64,000 nucleotides of DNA from Pelodera strongyloides. Its lineage: Eukaryota; Nematoda; Chromadorea; Rhabditida; Rhabditidae. Shown piece after piece: positions 13,001 to 26,174 of the stretch (position 1 is its first letter; each line of letters starts with the position of its first letter). A program made the translations under genes and the position numbers. Location of the stretch: assembly GCA_036852015.1 (NCBI GenBank), contig JAANDG010000257.1, positions 1-64,000 on the forward strand, given 5' to 3'. The notes under the pieces are model-generated. The model was not told where the DNA came from, did not search any database, and saw only the letters and a program-made list of their open reading frames with translations.

Positions 13001-16000
13001 GAATGGTTTAATAGACTTGGAATTTAAGGAAAATCAAAATCCTTGAAATGAGATGGAGATGCAGTATTTTGGTGTAAATGTTGTTTGTTATGGGAAAACG
13101 AAAACGAAAATTAAAATTACTTTTCCTCTGGTATGATTGATCATTTGATTATTGGACAGCAAGACGGAAGGGAGTTCCTTTAAAAACTTTAGCATCTACT
13201 TTGTTATTGTTAACTATACTACAAACTACATAAGGCAAATATTTGCAAAACTGAAATACCTGACGCCATTACCTAAACATTACACTTGATTTCCATTGTT
13301 TTATTATCAAATTGCCTGTTTGCTAATCAACGACACGACGACTGACAACATGACGAGTTATATTCTACTTTCTTTCCATCACTTCATTGTGATGCACACC
13401 TGTTATTAAATAAATAAATAAGCTAAGCTTAAAATAAAGAAAGCTCACCTTAACCTTTTGATCTTTGCCAATGCCAAATTGCCAAATCCCAGGAAACAGC
13501 AGGACGAGCCGACCAGCCATGGAATATATAATTATCGGTTTAGTTCCTGATCAGCAGCGTGGAACTTTCTTTGAAAATCGAGCAAATGTTTTCTTTTGAA
13601 CTTTGCGGAAAGAGAAAAATTGTGAGGAGTTGCCAGCGCGAGATCGTAGTTATGGGTTTTGGGTAAGCTGCCGGCGATCAGCCAATAATTGCCGCGCAAT
13701 TGTGGCGAAGAAAAGGCGAAACGCGCCGGTACAAGTGCTCAGCGTATTATATACTGACTGAGTATACTACAGTGTTCTCTACGTCACTACTGTTTCCATC
13801 GGCGACGTATTCTGATATTCCAATGCTGAACTGGCCAGTCACCTAGCCATCTTGAAGTGCTACCTACTGTAGCGTGAGTGAGCAAGTTGCGTGGAGCTAC
13901 TAGCGGCATTTGTTCCGAGTCACGGTTGAAGGGATTACCCAGATCCAGATTACTGAAGGTGTTCGTATTCCAATACTGAAACAAATTATTTTGCGCAGAT
14001 TTATACGCTTTGCTCACTTTGCTGCAGTAGTTGGATGTTGGAGAAACTCTGATACTTAATATTCGTGGCCGAGTCTTGTAATTCTGCCGGCTGAGAACTA
14101 AGAATGGTACCTACCGTATCTAAGGAGGCTGAGAAGAAGGTTCCCCTATCGCCTCCGCTGTCATTGGTACCGTACTCGTATCTGGTTCCACAGCGTCCAG
14201 ATGACCCGACTAATCAATATCGTCCCTCTCGTCCGGTCACTTCACCTTCCACACCCATTATCTCCAAACTATCGCTTCAAGAGCGAAAACATTCTTCCTC
14301 GACGACTTCACTGATTGGACTAGTGAAGAAGCTATCGTTTACGAGTCAGTCGGTTGCTCGAAAATTTACGCTTTCGGTGGATTCACCGTCAGTGAGGAAT
14401 TCCAATATTAAACCATGCTGGCCAACCCCGCTACGGGTATGCTCAATGAATAGGAGCACGTCGGCGCCTCTATCATCATCTTTGTCTGATTCGGACATAT
14501 CGACAGTGTTTTGCAATGAAAGACCAAAATGTCCGGCAATGATTCCTCCGAGTTGTGAGAAGGGGAAGGATGTTCAGAATGCTTCTGAAAATGCTACTGC
14601 TTTGGATAAAAAGCACGAAGCACTAAACGTAAATGCGGATACGAAGTTGAAGTTTATACTGCCGCCTGAACCAAGCGTTACGGCCACTGATGAGAATGCA
14701 GTTTGTGCACGTCGACACGCGCCCGCATTGCCTCCTAAGCCAACGTTGGCGGGAGTGCTAAGGAAGTGTTCATGTGAAGGTTCGACGTCGGCAGTAAACA
14801 ATAACGTGAATCAGTGTACTCACAGTGATACTGATGCTCCCCCGCGGACTTCCACTGAATCACCAGAGGAGGAAACGGAGCAAGAACGCTTACAGACGGA
14901 AAGAATCCAAAGCGCAATCACTCGTGCTGAACAGCTGGTTGCGGCTTTGGACGCTGCGGATAGTTTGATGCATGGACCTAACGCGGCAACGGATAAGGAC
15001 AAGGTCCATGCGAAGAAGTCAGTATTCCACAAGTGGAGCCTTATTCACACTCACACTTCGCATGAAAACTTGAGTAATGATGGACCATTGTTGGCTCGCA
15101 GGAAACGTGGCCTTGTTCGAAGTGCGACAATTACCGTTCAGCCCATGAGACTGAAGACTTCGCATGATAAAGAGGTTCTGGTAAGTACAGTGAGTACATA
15201 CAACCTACAACGTAACTACGTAACACGTATATTATGGCATATGTTTTTTCTTGGCGATGATTGGCTATTAGTCTATTCCTACTTCTGTCCACATTACTGC
15301 CTGCCATGGGATAATTAACATGTGATTTGTGTTTTCATAGCCATCAGCCATGTGATTTTTTTCTCCCACGCATATTCATCTACAATACATTGTTCGTAAA
15401 ATATACTATTATTAAAAATTACTTCTATGCGTATGTAAAAAAAATGTTTTCCCTAGTGCTAGTCTGTAGAGTTGACCTGAATGGAAGACTGAAAGAGATA
15501 TTTTCTAACATTCTAATTTCAAGTATTTTAGCCCTCGTGCTCTGCTCCCACATCAACACTGCCATGTGCTGGTGAGCTACCAGCTGCGAGTGCTTCAGCT
15601 ACAGTTCTACACAATCCATTGTCGTTGTCAAGAAACTCGTCGGCCGTTGGTTCTAACCGTCCGCATTCGACGTGTACGGTATCGAGAGCGCCAAGGAAAG
15701 AGTCCAAGTGAGTTGAGGATGAGGAAGAGAGAGAAAGGGAGAGAATGAAACAGAGAGATAGATATAGTGAGAGGGAGACAGAAAGGGCAGTAACGTACGC
15801 AGATAGACTATGAAAAAACTCGTAAGGTACTGTGACAAAGCTACGACAAAAGATTTTTTACTATCTAAAAGTTGCAGTGAATTGATGAAGTAGACACTTT
15901 GCTACATTGTGTTTTTGAAAGATGAGAGAGTCCTTTATTAAAAAGAAATGCTAGCCCCTTTGGAAAATTTGCACATGATAAGCAAATCCTGTGTATCCTA

Positions 16001-19000
16001 TGCTAATTTTGTACGATTGCCGTGGACGATCGTACAAAATTAGCATAGGATACATAGGATTTGCTTATCATATGCAAATTTTCCAAAGGGGCTAGCATTT
16101 CTTTTTAAGAAAGTGGTTGGGGTTTCCTTTTTACGTAACATTTTCTTTTGAGGTAGTCGATTCCCATTCCAGGCTAACTAAGTTGTATTATTCAGAAATG
16201 ATCCCATGTCAACGTCATGTATCGAGCCGCAGTTTACTTCGAATACGGAAACGCAAACACCTTCGAAGGACTCGATTATTGAACGGTTGAAACGGTACGT
16301 ATTTTACTAGTTCTTTTTTTTTAAATCACGGGAAACGGTGTATGGAGCACTGGGTGTAATTCGGTGCAGTAAAAGCAGACGTGAACCACCTCCGGATCGG
16401 CTGAGGCCTCCAGAAGCTGCGGAAAGATTATGTATCTGGGTGAAACGCGGCGTCGGTACGGTACATAGTACATGGTACATCCTAGCCACTGGAATTTACT
16501 CGGTGAAGTGGATCTTAGGTTTTTTTATGGGATTTGCCCGCAGACGTTTAAAAATCGGCTGTCATACCGTTTTACCTGCTGTTATAGTATTATTATAGTG
16601 TTATTCCGTTTTAAACGAACACATTTTTTTTAGATTCTTCCGCACGCGACCCACAGTGGAAGTGTTGAAGGAGAAGGGAATCTATAAACGTGAGCAGCCT
16701 TTCATCTTTTTTTTTGCTTCGTTGCGTAGCGAGATGTTATATTGCCTTGGAATTGCAAGATAATTACGAGGGCTTTTTCATGTGTCCGCTAGATTTTACT
16801 GTTGTGCAGTATTTGTTTCTGTTTTGACTGCAAATCATGGCGTTAGTAAATTTGTTATTTTTTTTAGCTGAACCGGTATTCGGCTCGACACTGCAAGCGA
16901 TCTGTCAGCTGGAGCACAGTTTGGTGCCCAAGTTTATTCAAGTTGTATGTGAACTCATTGAGCACAAGGGATTAGAGGTGGGCTTTAAAAAAAGATAGTA
17001 TTCGAGTGGGGATGATATATTTTGTTGCGATAAAATACGGTAAGATGGGAGGGGGAGGGTAGGGGAATAACTGTGAGCATACTGTAGTGTTTCGTGTTGT
17101 AGGAACTAGGAACTAACATCAGTGTAATACTTCGTGTCACGACAGGGTGTTGTACCAGTGGTTCTTAGAGAATATAGTGTGCTTACGGTAACAATGTTCA
17201 TTTTTCATTTCGTTTCTAGGTCGATGGACTCTATCGAGTTAGTGGGAACTTGTCGGCCGTGCAGAAGATCCGATGCCAAGTGGATCAGAGTGAGTTGCTG
17301 AGTTTTTTTTTTCGTTTTCAAGTGTTCAGACTCTGTCACTCCGTTTATTGTTTGTATATTAATATCTGTAGATATCAATCGATTGTTTGCATGTAGTGCA
17401 ATAATGAGTCTTCTAAAAGGCGTGTAGTTCATAGAAGATTGCCCTTTCTACTTTCTACTTTCTTTTATTGTTCCTCGTGGAGCGGTGGAGCCGGTCGTGG
17501 ACACTGTTTCCCTTGTTGGCTTTGAATCGTTGAATGTCTACACTGAATAGTTAAATGTTTCAAGATGGTTACCTAAGTTAAGTGATCTAGTGATCAGTGT
17601 TGTATCTATCTGGCCTGTTGTTGCTTTTTTTCGAACCGTAGCCAGCTATTATTACGAGCGTAATTCGGTCTCTATTCTCGTGGGGAGCAGACACGGGTCT
17701 CTGGTTGTGTAAAAATATGAGATCGAGACATGTCCCTGAGGCCGTATTCACCAACACAGAGGGAACCCTCCCTAGGCTCACGAGCGCTTTGAATCTCGTC
17801 TGCTCTCGCATTCTCTACGCACTCTTTCGCTTCTTTGGGAGGCCAGGGACGGCTCCCTGCTTGTTGGTGAATCTGTATCTATTTGCAAGTTTGTTTGTAG
17901 TTTGAAGCATTGTTGAGCGGCATCTGGACTTGTAGCGCTTTACTCACTGAGTTACTCTCGCTTTTTTTCGACGCAACCACTTCCGGAACCCAACGGTTTT
18001 CAAGGGGTTTTCACTAAGTGCCTCTTTCAGCATGTGTACATATGTGTTATTGTTCATTTTATATGCAGTAGCCTGATTGCAGATATGTTGGCCTTTTTTC
18101 TTCACGAGCGAATTTTCTTGTGTCCGGGGGAAATGCGTTTTATTTCTATTCGTTTGCGTTTATTTGCTAATTTGATAATCAGTCGCCTGTTTGCAGATCG
18201 ATACCAACTTCTCGTTAATGAGGAAGATGTGCACGTGTTGACAGGAGCGTTGAAACTTTTCTTCCGAGAATTGGTAGAGCCGGTGTTTCCTGCCTCGACC
18301 ACCAAGGATTATCTGGGAGCTATTAGTAAGATTTATTATTTAAAGCGAAATAGCGGCCGGTTTTTGAAACGCATCGTGGACAACTGAGTTCTTACGTACT
18401 TATGCTAATTTTCTCGAATTAGCTCGATTTTTTTATTCCAGTTTATGTTAATTTGCATATGCTGCATAATAATATAATAGAATGCTGGTCTACTCGATGT
18501 GTTTCAAAAACCTGCCGGTATTTAGCTTTAATGATTTATAACACATGTATGAATGCCGTACAAATATTTGTGTTCTGTTGTTCTTAGAGATGACGTCACA
18601 CGTGTAGCCATTTAGTATTGATGGTGTTCTATCCTTCACTATATGCACATGTTGAAACATATCGTGTTGAAGTTGAAGATCGTTTTGTGTGGTACTCTTT
18701 ATGGCGAGCGCCCTTATTCGAGGGTGGTTTAATTTTAGTGCTAGGTTAAATTCAAAACTCAATACTTGAATGCAGCAATTCTTTGGTAGTATATACGTGG
18801 TGTGAGAGTGAGGAACTCTTTAGCTGGGATCATGTGTATTATGTCTCTTAATTTAATTAATTATGTTACAGAACTCCAAAATGCGAAACAAAGATTCAAG
18901 CGTTTTGATGAGCTCCTTGGTGAATTACCCGATGAAAATAGGGAAACGCTGAAGATGCTACTGAGACATTTGATGTGGTAATTATATTTCATTTTGTGAT

Positions 19001-20078
19001 TTTTTTTTTCTAAATTCTTTACTACAATTGGGCTATCGCTTCTTGTTTTACCCAATGTTTCCGTTGTGAGCTGAGGGGCTTGAATATATTTCAACTTGTC
19101 TTGTTGGTCGGTAACAGAAGATGCAAATTCATTTTTCTCTTCCCTTTAGCGTGGCCAAGAACGCGCAAAACAATAGAATGTAGGCGCACAACCTGGCAAT
19201 TATCGGTCGCGGTTCTGTAGAGTGAAGCGCATAAAATGTATAACCTCTTAGTTCATGTGCTTAAGATCATTGGTGTCCCAAGCGTTGAAGTCAGTTATTT
19301 ATGTTGAACCTTTAGTGTGGCGAAGAACGCGCACAAAAACCGAATGCAGGCGCATAACCTGGCAATTATGTTCGGTCCGACTTTGTTCAGCAGTGGAGAG
19401 GAGCCGAGAGTGAAGAAGAAAGTTGAGAAGAAGAATAAAAAGAAGGTTAGTGGGATTTTTTATATTTCTTATTTCCTCATTAGCCCGTATTCTCGGGTCG
19501 ACGGGAATGTTCCGTTTGGGAGCTCATTCGTATGCAAATTTTTCCTCCAGCTAGTCTAGATAGTCGAGAAATTTGCATACAAAGGATTTCCCAAACGGAA
19601 CGATTCCGTCGTCCCGAGAATACGGGCTATTGTTAGTATTGAACCTTAAATGTGAAAAGTTTGGTTAATGTTCTGTTAAGGAGTTCGGGGGAACGGTTGC
19701 TGAATTCCCTTACACTGAAAAAGTAGGGTTCTAAGTTCTAATCGTTCTGGCTCCCAGAGGCCTTTCATTTTTTTAAGTTTATTTAGTTAATGACACGCCT
19801 GAATTTCTGAATCACAATTGATATGAAATCTAAAACGTGTGCGTGCATCACAAATTATGTCAAAGTTAAAACTTGAGGATCTTCGAGTAACTATCCCTTT
19901 AAAAATTATTTTACATATTATTAAATTTTGTCCCTTTTAGGACGAACCGGCTCCAGTGCAGTCCAACTCTCACCTGGCCTTCAATATGATCATGCAGGGA
20001 CAAATTGTGGAATACCTTCTCAATGAGCAACAACGGTTTGCAGCCCTTCAGGGTCCGATTAGATTGCAAAGGGAATAG
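4057..20078 (+). CDS. RhoGAP with WW and PH domains (ARHGAP12/15/27-like), long form, 5' end missing
   Basis: Rho-family GTPase-activating protein that would switch off Rac/Rho/Cdc42-type GTPases at membranes. Supported exons: 4057-4150, 4963-5085, 5702-5904, 6326-6495, 6759-6872, 7219-7271, 7780-7851, 8473-8568, 8848-8883, 9334-9390, 9782-9854, about 10102-10209, 10486-10580, 10859-10963, 11326-11424, then 15532-15707, 16196-16294, 16634-16689, 16868-16977, 17220-17289, 18197-18325, 18872-18977, 19316-19445, 19941-20078. Phases agree throughout. A WW domain spans the junction at 5904/6326 (tryptophans 22 residues apart, ending CQWIPP). The PH domain lies in exons 10102-11424 (RRREWTSCYLFL, then EKWFDHLL). 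The RhoGAP domain starts in 16634 (PVFGSTL), with the arginine finger in DGLYRVSGN (17220 exon), then VLTGALKLFFREL and NLAIMFGPTL. The family's N-terminal SH3 domain was not found; it may lie in unidentified upstream exons. The exon near 10102 has a weak acceptor. Confidence 0.92.
4813..4941. repeat. Imperfect two-copy direct repeat in a RhoGAP intron
   Basis: Two copies of a roughly 57-base unit (core GACAAATCGCCTGTTATATC) at 4813-4869 and 4885-4941, with several substitutions between them. They lie just upstream of the acceptor at 4962. Confidence 0.75.
5094..5278. mobile_element. TTAA-flanked MITE, family A (GCGAAATACCGGCCGG ends)
   Basis: Short non-coding element with terminal inverted repeats. 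The left end TTAAAGCGAAATACCGGCC is mirrored on the right by GGCCGGTATTTCGCTTT. The interior is AT-rich with further partial self-complementarity. It sits in an intron of the RhoGAP gene. It is the first of about ten copies in this window. Confidence 0.88.
6655..6745 (-). pseudogene. Degenerate tRNA-like sequence in a RhoGAP intron
   Basis: Read on the minus strand, it has an A-box-like TAGCGCAGCTTGTAGAGC and a B-box GGGTTCGAAC at tRNA spacing. The 5' and 3' acceptor halves do not pair, so this is a decayed tRNA or tRNA-derived repeat rather than a working tRNA. It ends just before the acceptor of the exon at 6759. Confidence 0.55.
6958..7149. mobile_element. TTAA-flanked MITE, family A
   Basis: Same terminal inverted repeats as the element at 5094. 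The right end is mutated (CGCTTCAAG). Intron of the RhoGAP gene, with no coding content. Confidence 0.85.
9556..9734. mobile_element. TTAA-flanked MITE, family B (GCGGTATAACGGCC ends)
   Basis: Left end TTAAGGCGGTATAACGGCC, right end CAAAAACTGGC...AGCTTTAA, with an interior containing TGTATTCC and GTGTATGCAAAT. It resembles family A at the extreme termini and in the GTTTCAAAAAC sub-terminal block but has a different interior. RhoGAP intron. Confidence 0.78.
11695..11850. repeat. Dispersed repeat, copy 1 (other copy 47075-47228, inverted)
   Basis: About 130 bases containing TCGGTGTGATTCTGTCAATA, CTACCGTATTTCTGCACGAA and TCCAAAATACAGTAAATTT. They recur in reverse complement at 47075-47228. No coding content. 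It lies in the RhoGAP intron between the PH exons and the alternative start. Confidence 0.82.
14104..15180 (+). CDS. Large serine/proline-rich exon: probable alternative first exon of the RhoGAP gene
   Basis: This 359-codon open exon begins with ATG at 14104, a few codons after an in-frame stop, and ends at a consensus donor (GTTCTG/GTAAGT). Its phase-0 end joins the phase-0 start of the 15532 exon. The resulting 696-residue protein would have this low-complexity Ser/Pro/Thr region (PALPPKPTL is a possible SH3 ligand, plus an acidic EEETEQERLQTE stretch) followed by the RhoGAP domain, without WW and PH. No good acceptor precedes the ATG, so an internal promoter is the simplest reading. The PH exon ending at 11424 is also phase 0 and can splice straight to 15532. 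The function of this region is unknown. Confidence 0.7.
15945..16110. mobile_element. Snap-back palindromic element, family C (copy 1)
   Basis: Two arms of about 75-80 bases form a near-perfect hairpin (left GAAATGCTAGCCCCTTTGGA, right mirrored to GGGGCTAGCATTTC) around a very short centre at GATTGCCGTGGACGATC. The same element recurs at 53961-54127 and 60882-61050. The flanks here have lost the clean TTAA. RhoGAP intron. Confidence 0.88.
17739..17875. mobile_element. MITE, family J (GAGGCCGTATTCACCAACAC ends), copy 1
   Basis: The left end reads TGAGGCCGTATTCACCAACA. The right end is a weaker mirror (TTGTTGGTGAAT). The body has CTCTCGCATTCTCTACGCAC. A better-preserved copy lies at 20153-20300 and a fragment at 24027-24130. 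RhoGAP intron. Confidence 0.8.
18337..18533. mobile_element. TTAA-flanked MITE, family A
   Basis: TTAAAGCGAAATAGCGGCCGG on the left; CCTGCCGGTATTTAGCTTTAA on the right. It begins about 11 bases after the donor of the RhoGAP exon ending at 18325. Confidence 0.87.
19150..19206 (+). pseudogene. Broken partial copy of a RhoGAP exon (in-frame stop)
   Basis: This copies the start of the exon at 19316, including a usable CCCTTTAG acceptor. The copied part encodes VAKNAQNNRM, after which the codon that is CAG (Gln) in the real exon has become TAG at 19181. Similarity ends after the NLAI-coding bases, before any donor. Inclusion would truncate the RhoGAP domain before its NLAIMFGPTL motif. It is either dead debris of a local duplication or a decoy/poison acceptor. 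Confidence 0.85.
19479..19632. repeat. Palindromic element (AGCCCGTATTCTCGGG ends)
   Basis: Inverted repeats AGCCCGTATTCTCGGGTCGA and TCCCGAGAATACGGGCT flank arms sharing TTCCGTTTGGGA and TATGCAAATTT. It lies in the last RhoGAP intron, about 35 bases after the donor at 19445. Unlike most elements here, it lacks TTAA flanks. Confidence 0.8.
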
Positions 20079-20152
20079 GAGGTTTGGGTTTATACCAAGG
20101 AGGTAAGGTCCATGGCTCCCAGGTCTCCAGGGAACCTTTCCCTACCTTGCTA

Positions 20153-20300
20153 CAGAGGCCATATTCACCAACACACAGGGAACCCTCCCTGGCTCACGAG
20201 CGCTCTGAATCTCTTCTACCCTCGCACTCTCTACGCACTCTTTAGCTCCCTGGGGAGGCCAATTAGGGCTACTTGGGTGTTGGTGAATACGGCCTCAGGA
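20153..20300. mobile_element. MITE, family J, copy 2 (best preserved)
   Basis: Terminal inverted repeats GAGGCCATATTCACCAACAC on the left and GTTGGTGAATACGGCCTC on the right, with internal similarity to the copies at 17739 and 24027. Non-coding. Confidence 0.87.
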
Positions 20301-21065
20301 CGTGATTGTGTAAGCTCAACTATGCGCGCTGTAGATGGTATTTTTAACCCTAGATTAAACCGATCAGCCGTTGGTTCGTGCATGATTTACGCACCGCGTT
20401 TTTCCACTATTGCAATGCTGTAATTCATGTTATGTTCCCTGGGGATTTTTTTATCAATAATTGATATCTGCTGGAAATCTGAGCTGAAAATTGTCTAGTT
20501 GTTTTACTATCATGCAATTTAGTTTCTTTATTGTTACGCTATCATTCGACTTATTGAATGAAGAAGTTTCAATTTGACTTTCTCATTTTGAAGGTTGTGA
20601 CTTTTTTGTGATTACTGTACTATGCCATTCATCATTTTTGCTTATTTTATTCTTATTATCTTATTGTACATCTCTTTTTATGTTTAACGCTTTATTCACT
20701 TTTTATCAGCTTTTTCTTATTTGTATGTTTATTCGAGGTAGTTGTTGATACAGAAACGGTTTACTCTCTCGTTTTCGAAATGCCATGATGATTTGCCTAG
20801 ATGTGTATACTTGTTTATTGTTTTTGCTTTGGCTTTAGATATTCCGATACTTCTACGTTCGAAGGCGGGCAGCGCGGACATGCGAATCCGCGTCCGCGGG
20901 AAAGACATGACTTTTTGACATGAATGTTCCGTGCTCTGCGCCTGAGGACCAGAGTTGTCCTATTTTTGAGTTCCGTCTATTTATACATTTATAGGTGGGC
21001 CGGGCTCTCGTTCGTGATAAATGAATGTCCCGTTCATAGGAGTTCGCTAGTTTGATGGAAATTTC

Positions 21066-21191
21066 TTTAAGGCGGTATAACATCCTGTTTTTGAAAAATG
21101 TGATGATCTGTATTCATTTCCGTGTAGTGTATGCCAATAATACTGCACGATGCTCAGCCTAATTAAAAATGGTCTGTTCTACCGCTTTAAA
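21066..21191. mobile_element. TTAA-flanked MITE, family B
   Basis: Left TTAAGGCGGTATAACATCC, right TCTACCGCTTTAA. Shortened relative to other copies. Confidence 0.7.
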
Positions 21192-21263
21192 AGATGGCCT
21201 CAATGAATTTCTCCGGAACCTCAGCAAGATGTGAGCAATTCCTAGTTAATTTTCTAGCGGAAC

Positions 21264-21437
21264 ATTAAAGCCGTATTGTACCTACTTTGGGAAATTTGCA
21301 TATGATACGAATTTCCGATGTATCCTATTCAAATTGTTGATGCCCGTCCGAAGCTTCCGGCACCAAATTAACTTGGATGTATAGGAAACCCGTATCATAT
21401 GCAAATTTCCCAAAGTAGGTACAATACGGCTTTAAGA
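21264..21437. mobile_element. TTAA-flanked palindromic element, family D (copy 1)
   Basis: Left end TTAAAGCCGTATTGTACCTA, right end TAGGTACAATACGGCTTTAA. The arms share ACTTTGGGAAATTTGCATAT, and the centre contains GAAGCTTCCGGCACCAAATT. A second, more degraded copy lies 120 bases downstream. Confidence 0.87.
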
Positions 21438-21555
21438 CTAGTTAATATGCTTTTATATAGGAGTTTCATTATTTCTAGAGGTGGTATTTGCGTATCATTC
21501 CCATTTTACAGTTGTGAATTTTTCATTTCTGGGTTTAAGTGACGCTTCAATTATG

Positions 21556-21721
21556 TTAAAGCATTGTACCTATTTTGGGAAATTTGCGTATGTGCATATC
21601 CTATGTAAATTTGGTGCCGGAAGCTTCGGATGGGCACCAAACATTTGCATAGGATACTCTGCAAATGCGTATCATATATGCAAATTTCCCAAAGTATAAG
21701 TAGGTACAATACTGTTAATTT
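21556..21721. mobile_element. TTAA-flanked palindromic element, family D (copy 2)
   Basis: Left TTAAAGCATTGTACCTATTT, right TAGGTACAATACTGTTAA, same interior motifs (TTGGTGCCGGAAGCTTCGGA) as copy 1 but with the terminal bases eroded. Confidence 0.85.
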
Positions 21722-22536
21722 TTTTTACTCAATTCGTTCCCAGTGACTATGCTTTATATAGTGCTGCGTAGAAAAATGATATCGTTCCTGATGAAAATTT
21801 CCAACAGGGGTGCGCGGCCACGGCATGGCGCATGTGTTGAGTAGTGCGACGCGCGCGCCACAAGTGGGATAACTGGAAGTGTAGACCTTTTGTTTTGTCC
21901 TATAATAATAATATACTTAACTTTCTGTTCTATTCAATGTATTATTTTGTAAATGCTGTGGAACTTTGTGCAATAATTGGCAGACCACTGTGCTTTATTC
22001 GCAATTTTTAGTAAGAACATTTATATAATGTATCCAAGACCCACCTTAGGACCCAACTTTGTAAATGTGGAGCCTAACTGTATCTAGTTCTACTTTCTGT
22101 ATTTATGTATGTTTTATTGTACTTTAAACGAGTTTCCTTACTTTATTTTTATGCTCTTCCCATAGATTTTGTACGTATGTGATGTGTAGTTTGATTCACC
22201 TTATTTAATAAAGATAATAATATTTGTGTGTCTACGTGGTGAGTTTGATGCACTTTTGTTGGCGTTACATATTAACAATATATTAAAAAGTGGATTTTGG
22301 TTTAGTGGCATTTGGTGTTGAGCGTTTTTATAAATTGAAGAACGTCGGATAATGGTCTCAAAAAGTTTGTTGTTGGAAGATATTATGTGATTCGTATTTT
22401 GGCGATTCAATGAATTTTTCATTACTATAGTTTGTTTTGTTATCTCTTTTATTTTTTATGTAAACCATTGTAGCACATATTAGCACAGGAATTGACTTCG
22501 TTTAATTCAAAATAGAAACTCAGTCTTAATTACAGG

Positions 22537-24692
<2,156 letters not shown>

Positions 24693-24713
24693 CCATGATG
24701 TTGCAAACGCTAC

Positions 24714-24732
24714 GAAATAAATAAATTTATTA
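24714..24732. terminator. Palindromic polyadenylation signal between convergent genes
   Basis: The sequence AAATAAATTTATT reads as AATAAA on both strands (24716-24721 for metl-5, 24726-24731 for CPN10). It is 24 bases after the metl-5 stop and about 270 bases past the CPN10 stop. Use by CPN10 is an inference from the absence of another obvious signal. Confidence 0.6.
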
Positions 24733-24999
24733 CGTAATGCGCAAAATGAAGAACCGTATCAACAAGAAAGAGATAACAAAATGGAAAAACACTACAAATA
24801 CCTAACATAACAACTAACTAACTACTAAGTACACTAAACAGAGCAAAGGCAGTTGAGCTCTTGATGTAATGGAAAACAATAAAACGTGCTTGCATCCACA
24901 CGCATTAAATGAGATGAGAACATTCGAACGGTCGAATTGGATCAAAGTTGAGAATCGCGAATGGTTTGTAGAATGGAGAGTGATCGGTAGAAGGTGAAA

Positions 25000-26174
25000 T
25001 TAGTTGGTGAACTTTCCGAGGATATCAGACTCTCTGAAGATGGTGAACTCGCGATCCTCGATCACAACCTGAAAGTATGCAATTAGTGAGGGCTGTAGAA
25101 TAGCTAGAATAGCCCTATGGCACGCAAATGCGGATTTATTACGCTATACGCATCATAACCGGCAGACCGATTGACTGCGGGTTACGATGGGTAGTGTATG
25201 TTTAGCATACAGACCAGGCCGTGCGTAAATGGAGGTGGTTTCTTTAGCTTAGTGATAGGCCTTTGTAATAAAACACAATGTTTCGGTCAAATATATAAAT
25301 TTACAAAATTGCTTCCGGAGGCGGTCAAAACCAATACGGAGGTGGTTCGTGCGTGTTTCGCACCAACCTATACCCCTGAGACAGATAAATAGATATACGG
25401 TACAAATAAATAAGTTTACATAAGGGTTTGTTCAATGGCTATGTTTTCGGTCCGCACCCTGCGAAGGACGGCTTGAGTTAAATGAAATACATAAAACAAC
25501 AAAAATGGTACCTTGGTGCCTCCATACTCGGGAAGAAGAACGCGCTCTCCGATCTTAATGTTCATGGGCACAACTTCTCCCTTCTCCGTTCTAAGTCCGG
25601 GTCCGGCAGCGACAACTGTGGCCTCAAGGATCTTTCCTTGCGACTTCTCGGGAAGCATAATACCTCCCTTAGTCTTGGTCTAAATAAAAAGAATTATATG
25701 GTTTATAAACGTTTTCTTTTTGGTTGCTATGATTTTGTTGTTGGGTTGCATCCATGTTTCTCCTTTAAATCAGTTTCTGGAAACGTATGTATATTACAAT
25801 TAAGCGAAAAGTGCCTAATTAGGAATTACACCATCCTCTGTCGCTTCAGAATAAATTCACATGCACACATACAAACAAACTGTCAACATAAATGGTGATA
25901 TTCAAAACAAACCTCTGGAGTGAATCGCTCAACAAGGACCCGATCGAAAAGGGGAACGAAGTTCTTCAAGATATCATTGGACTGAAAAGAAGCAAACGTA
26001 TACTGCGGGAAGTTTAGCCCGTTGCAAAGAAGTAGCATCCGTTTTTCGAGTTTTTGGGCTCAAAATGGCTCGTTTTTTCAGAGTAGAACCTCTTCTACAC
26101 ATGATAACATCCATAATGTATTTGAAACGAATGTAATGACTTACTGCAGCACGGCGAACGACAGTTAGGAACAT
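25000..26174 (-). CDS. cpn10: Mitochondrial 10-kDa chaperonin (CPN10/HSPE1, GroES family)
   Basis: Predicted 111-residue co-chaperonin that caps the HSP-60 ring in the mitochondrial matrix. Exons on the minus strand: 26145-26174 (MFLTVVRRAA), 25913-25981, 25512-25679, 25000-25068; phase 0 at every junction. Recognisable family blocks are PLFDRVLVERF, the mobile-loop region TKTKGGIMLPEKSQGK, TVVAAGPG, GERVLLPEYGGTK and the C-terminal FRESDILGKF. Length matches the roughly 100-110 residue family. The first exon is short, basic and hydrophobic, as expected for an uncleaved matrix-targeting start. It is divergent from hsp-60 across a 445-bp shared promoter and convergent with metl-5. Confidence 0.97.

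Larger units (their letters stand above)
20079..22536. other. 3' region of RhoGAP and spacer before metl-5; repeats only
   Basis: No gene is seen. It holds MITE J copy 2 (20153-20300), a family B element (21066-21191) and two family D hairpins. A possible late polyadenylation signal AATAAA lies at 22207. GC-rich TGCGCC-type debris occurs around 21810-21870. Confidence 0.6.

Noticed and set aside
14574..15032. Minus-strand frames of 60-75 residues
   Set aside because: Shadows of the long Ser/Pro-rich RhoGAP exon on the other strand.
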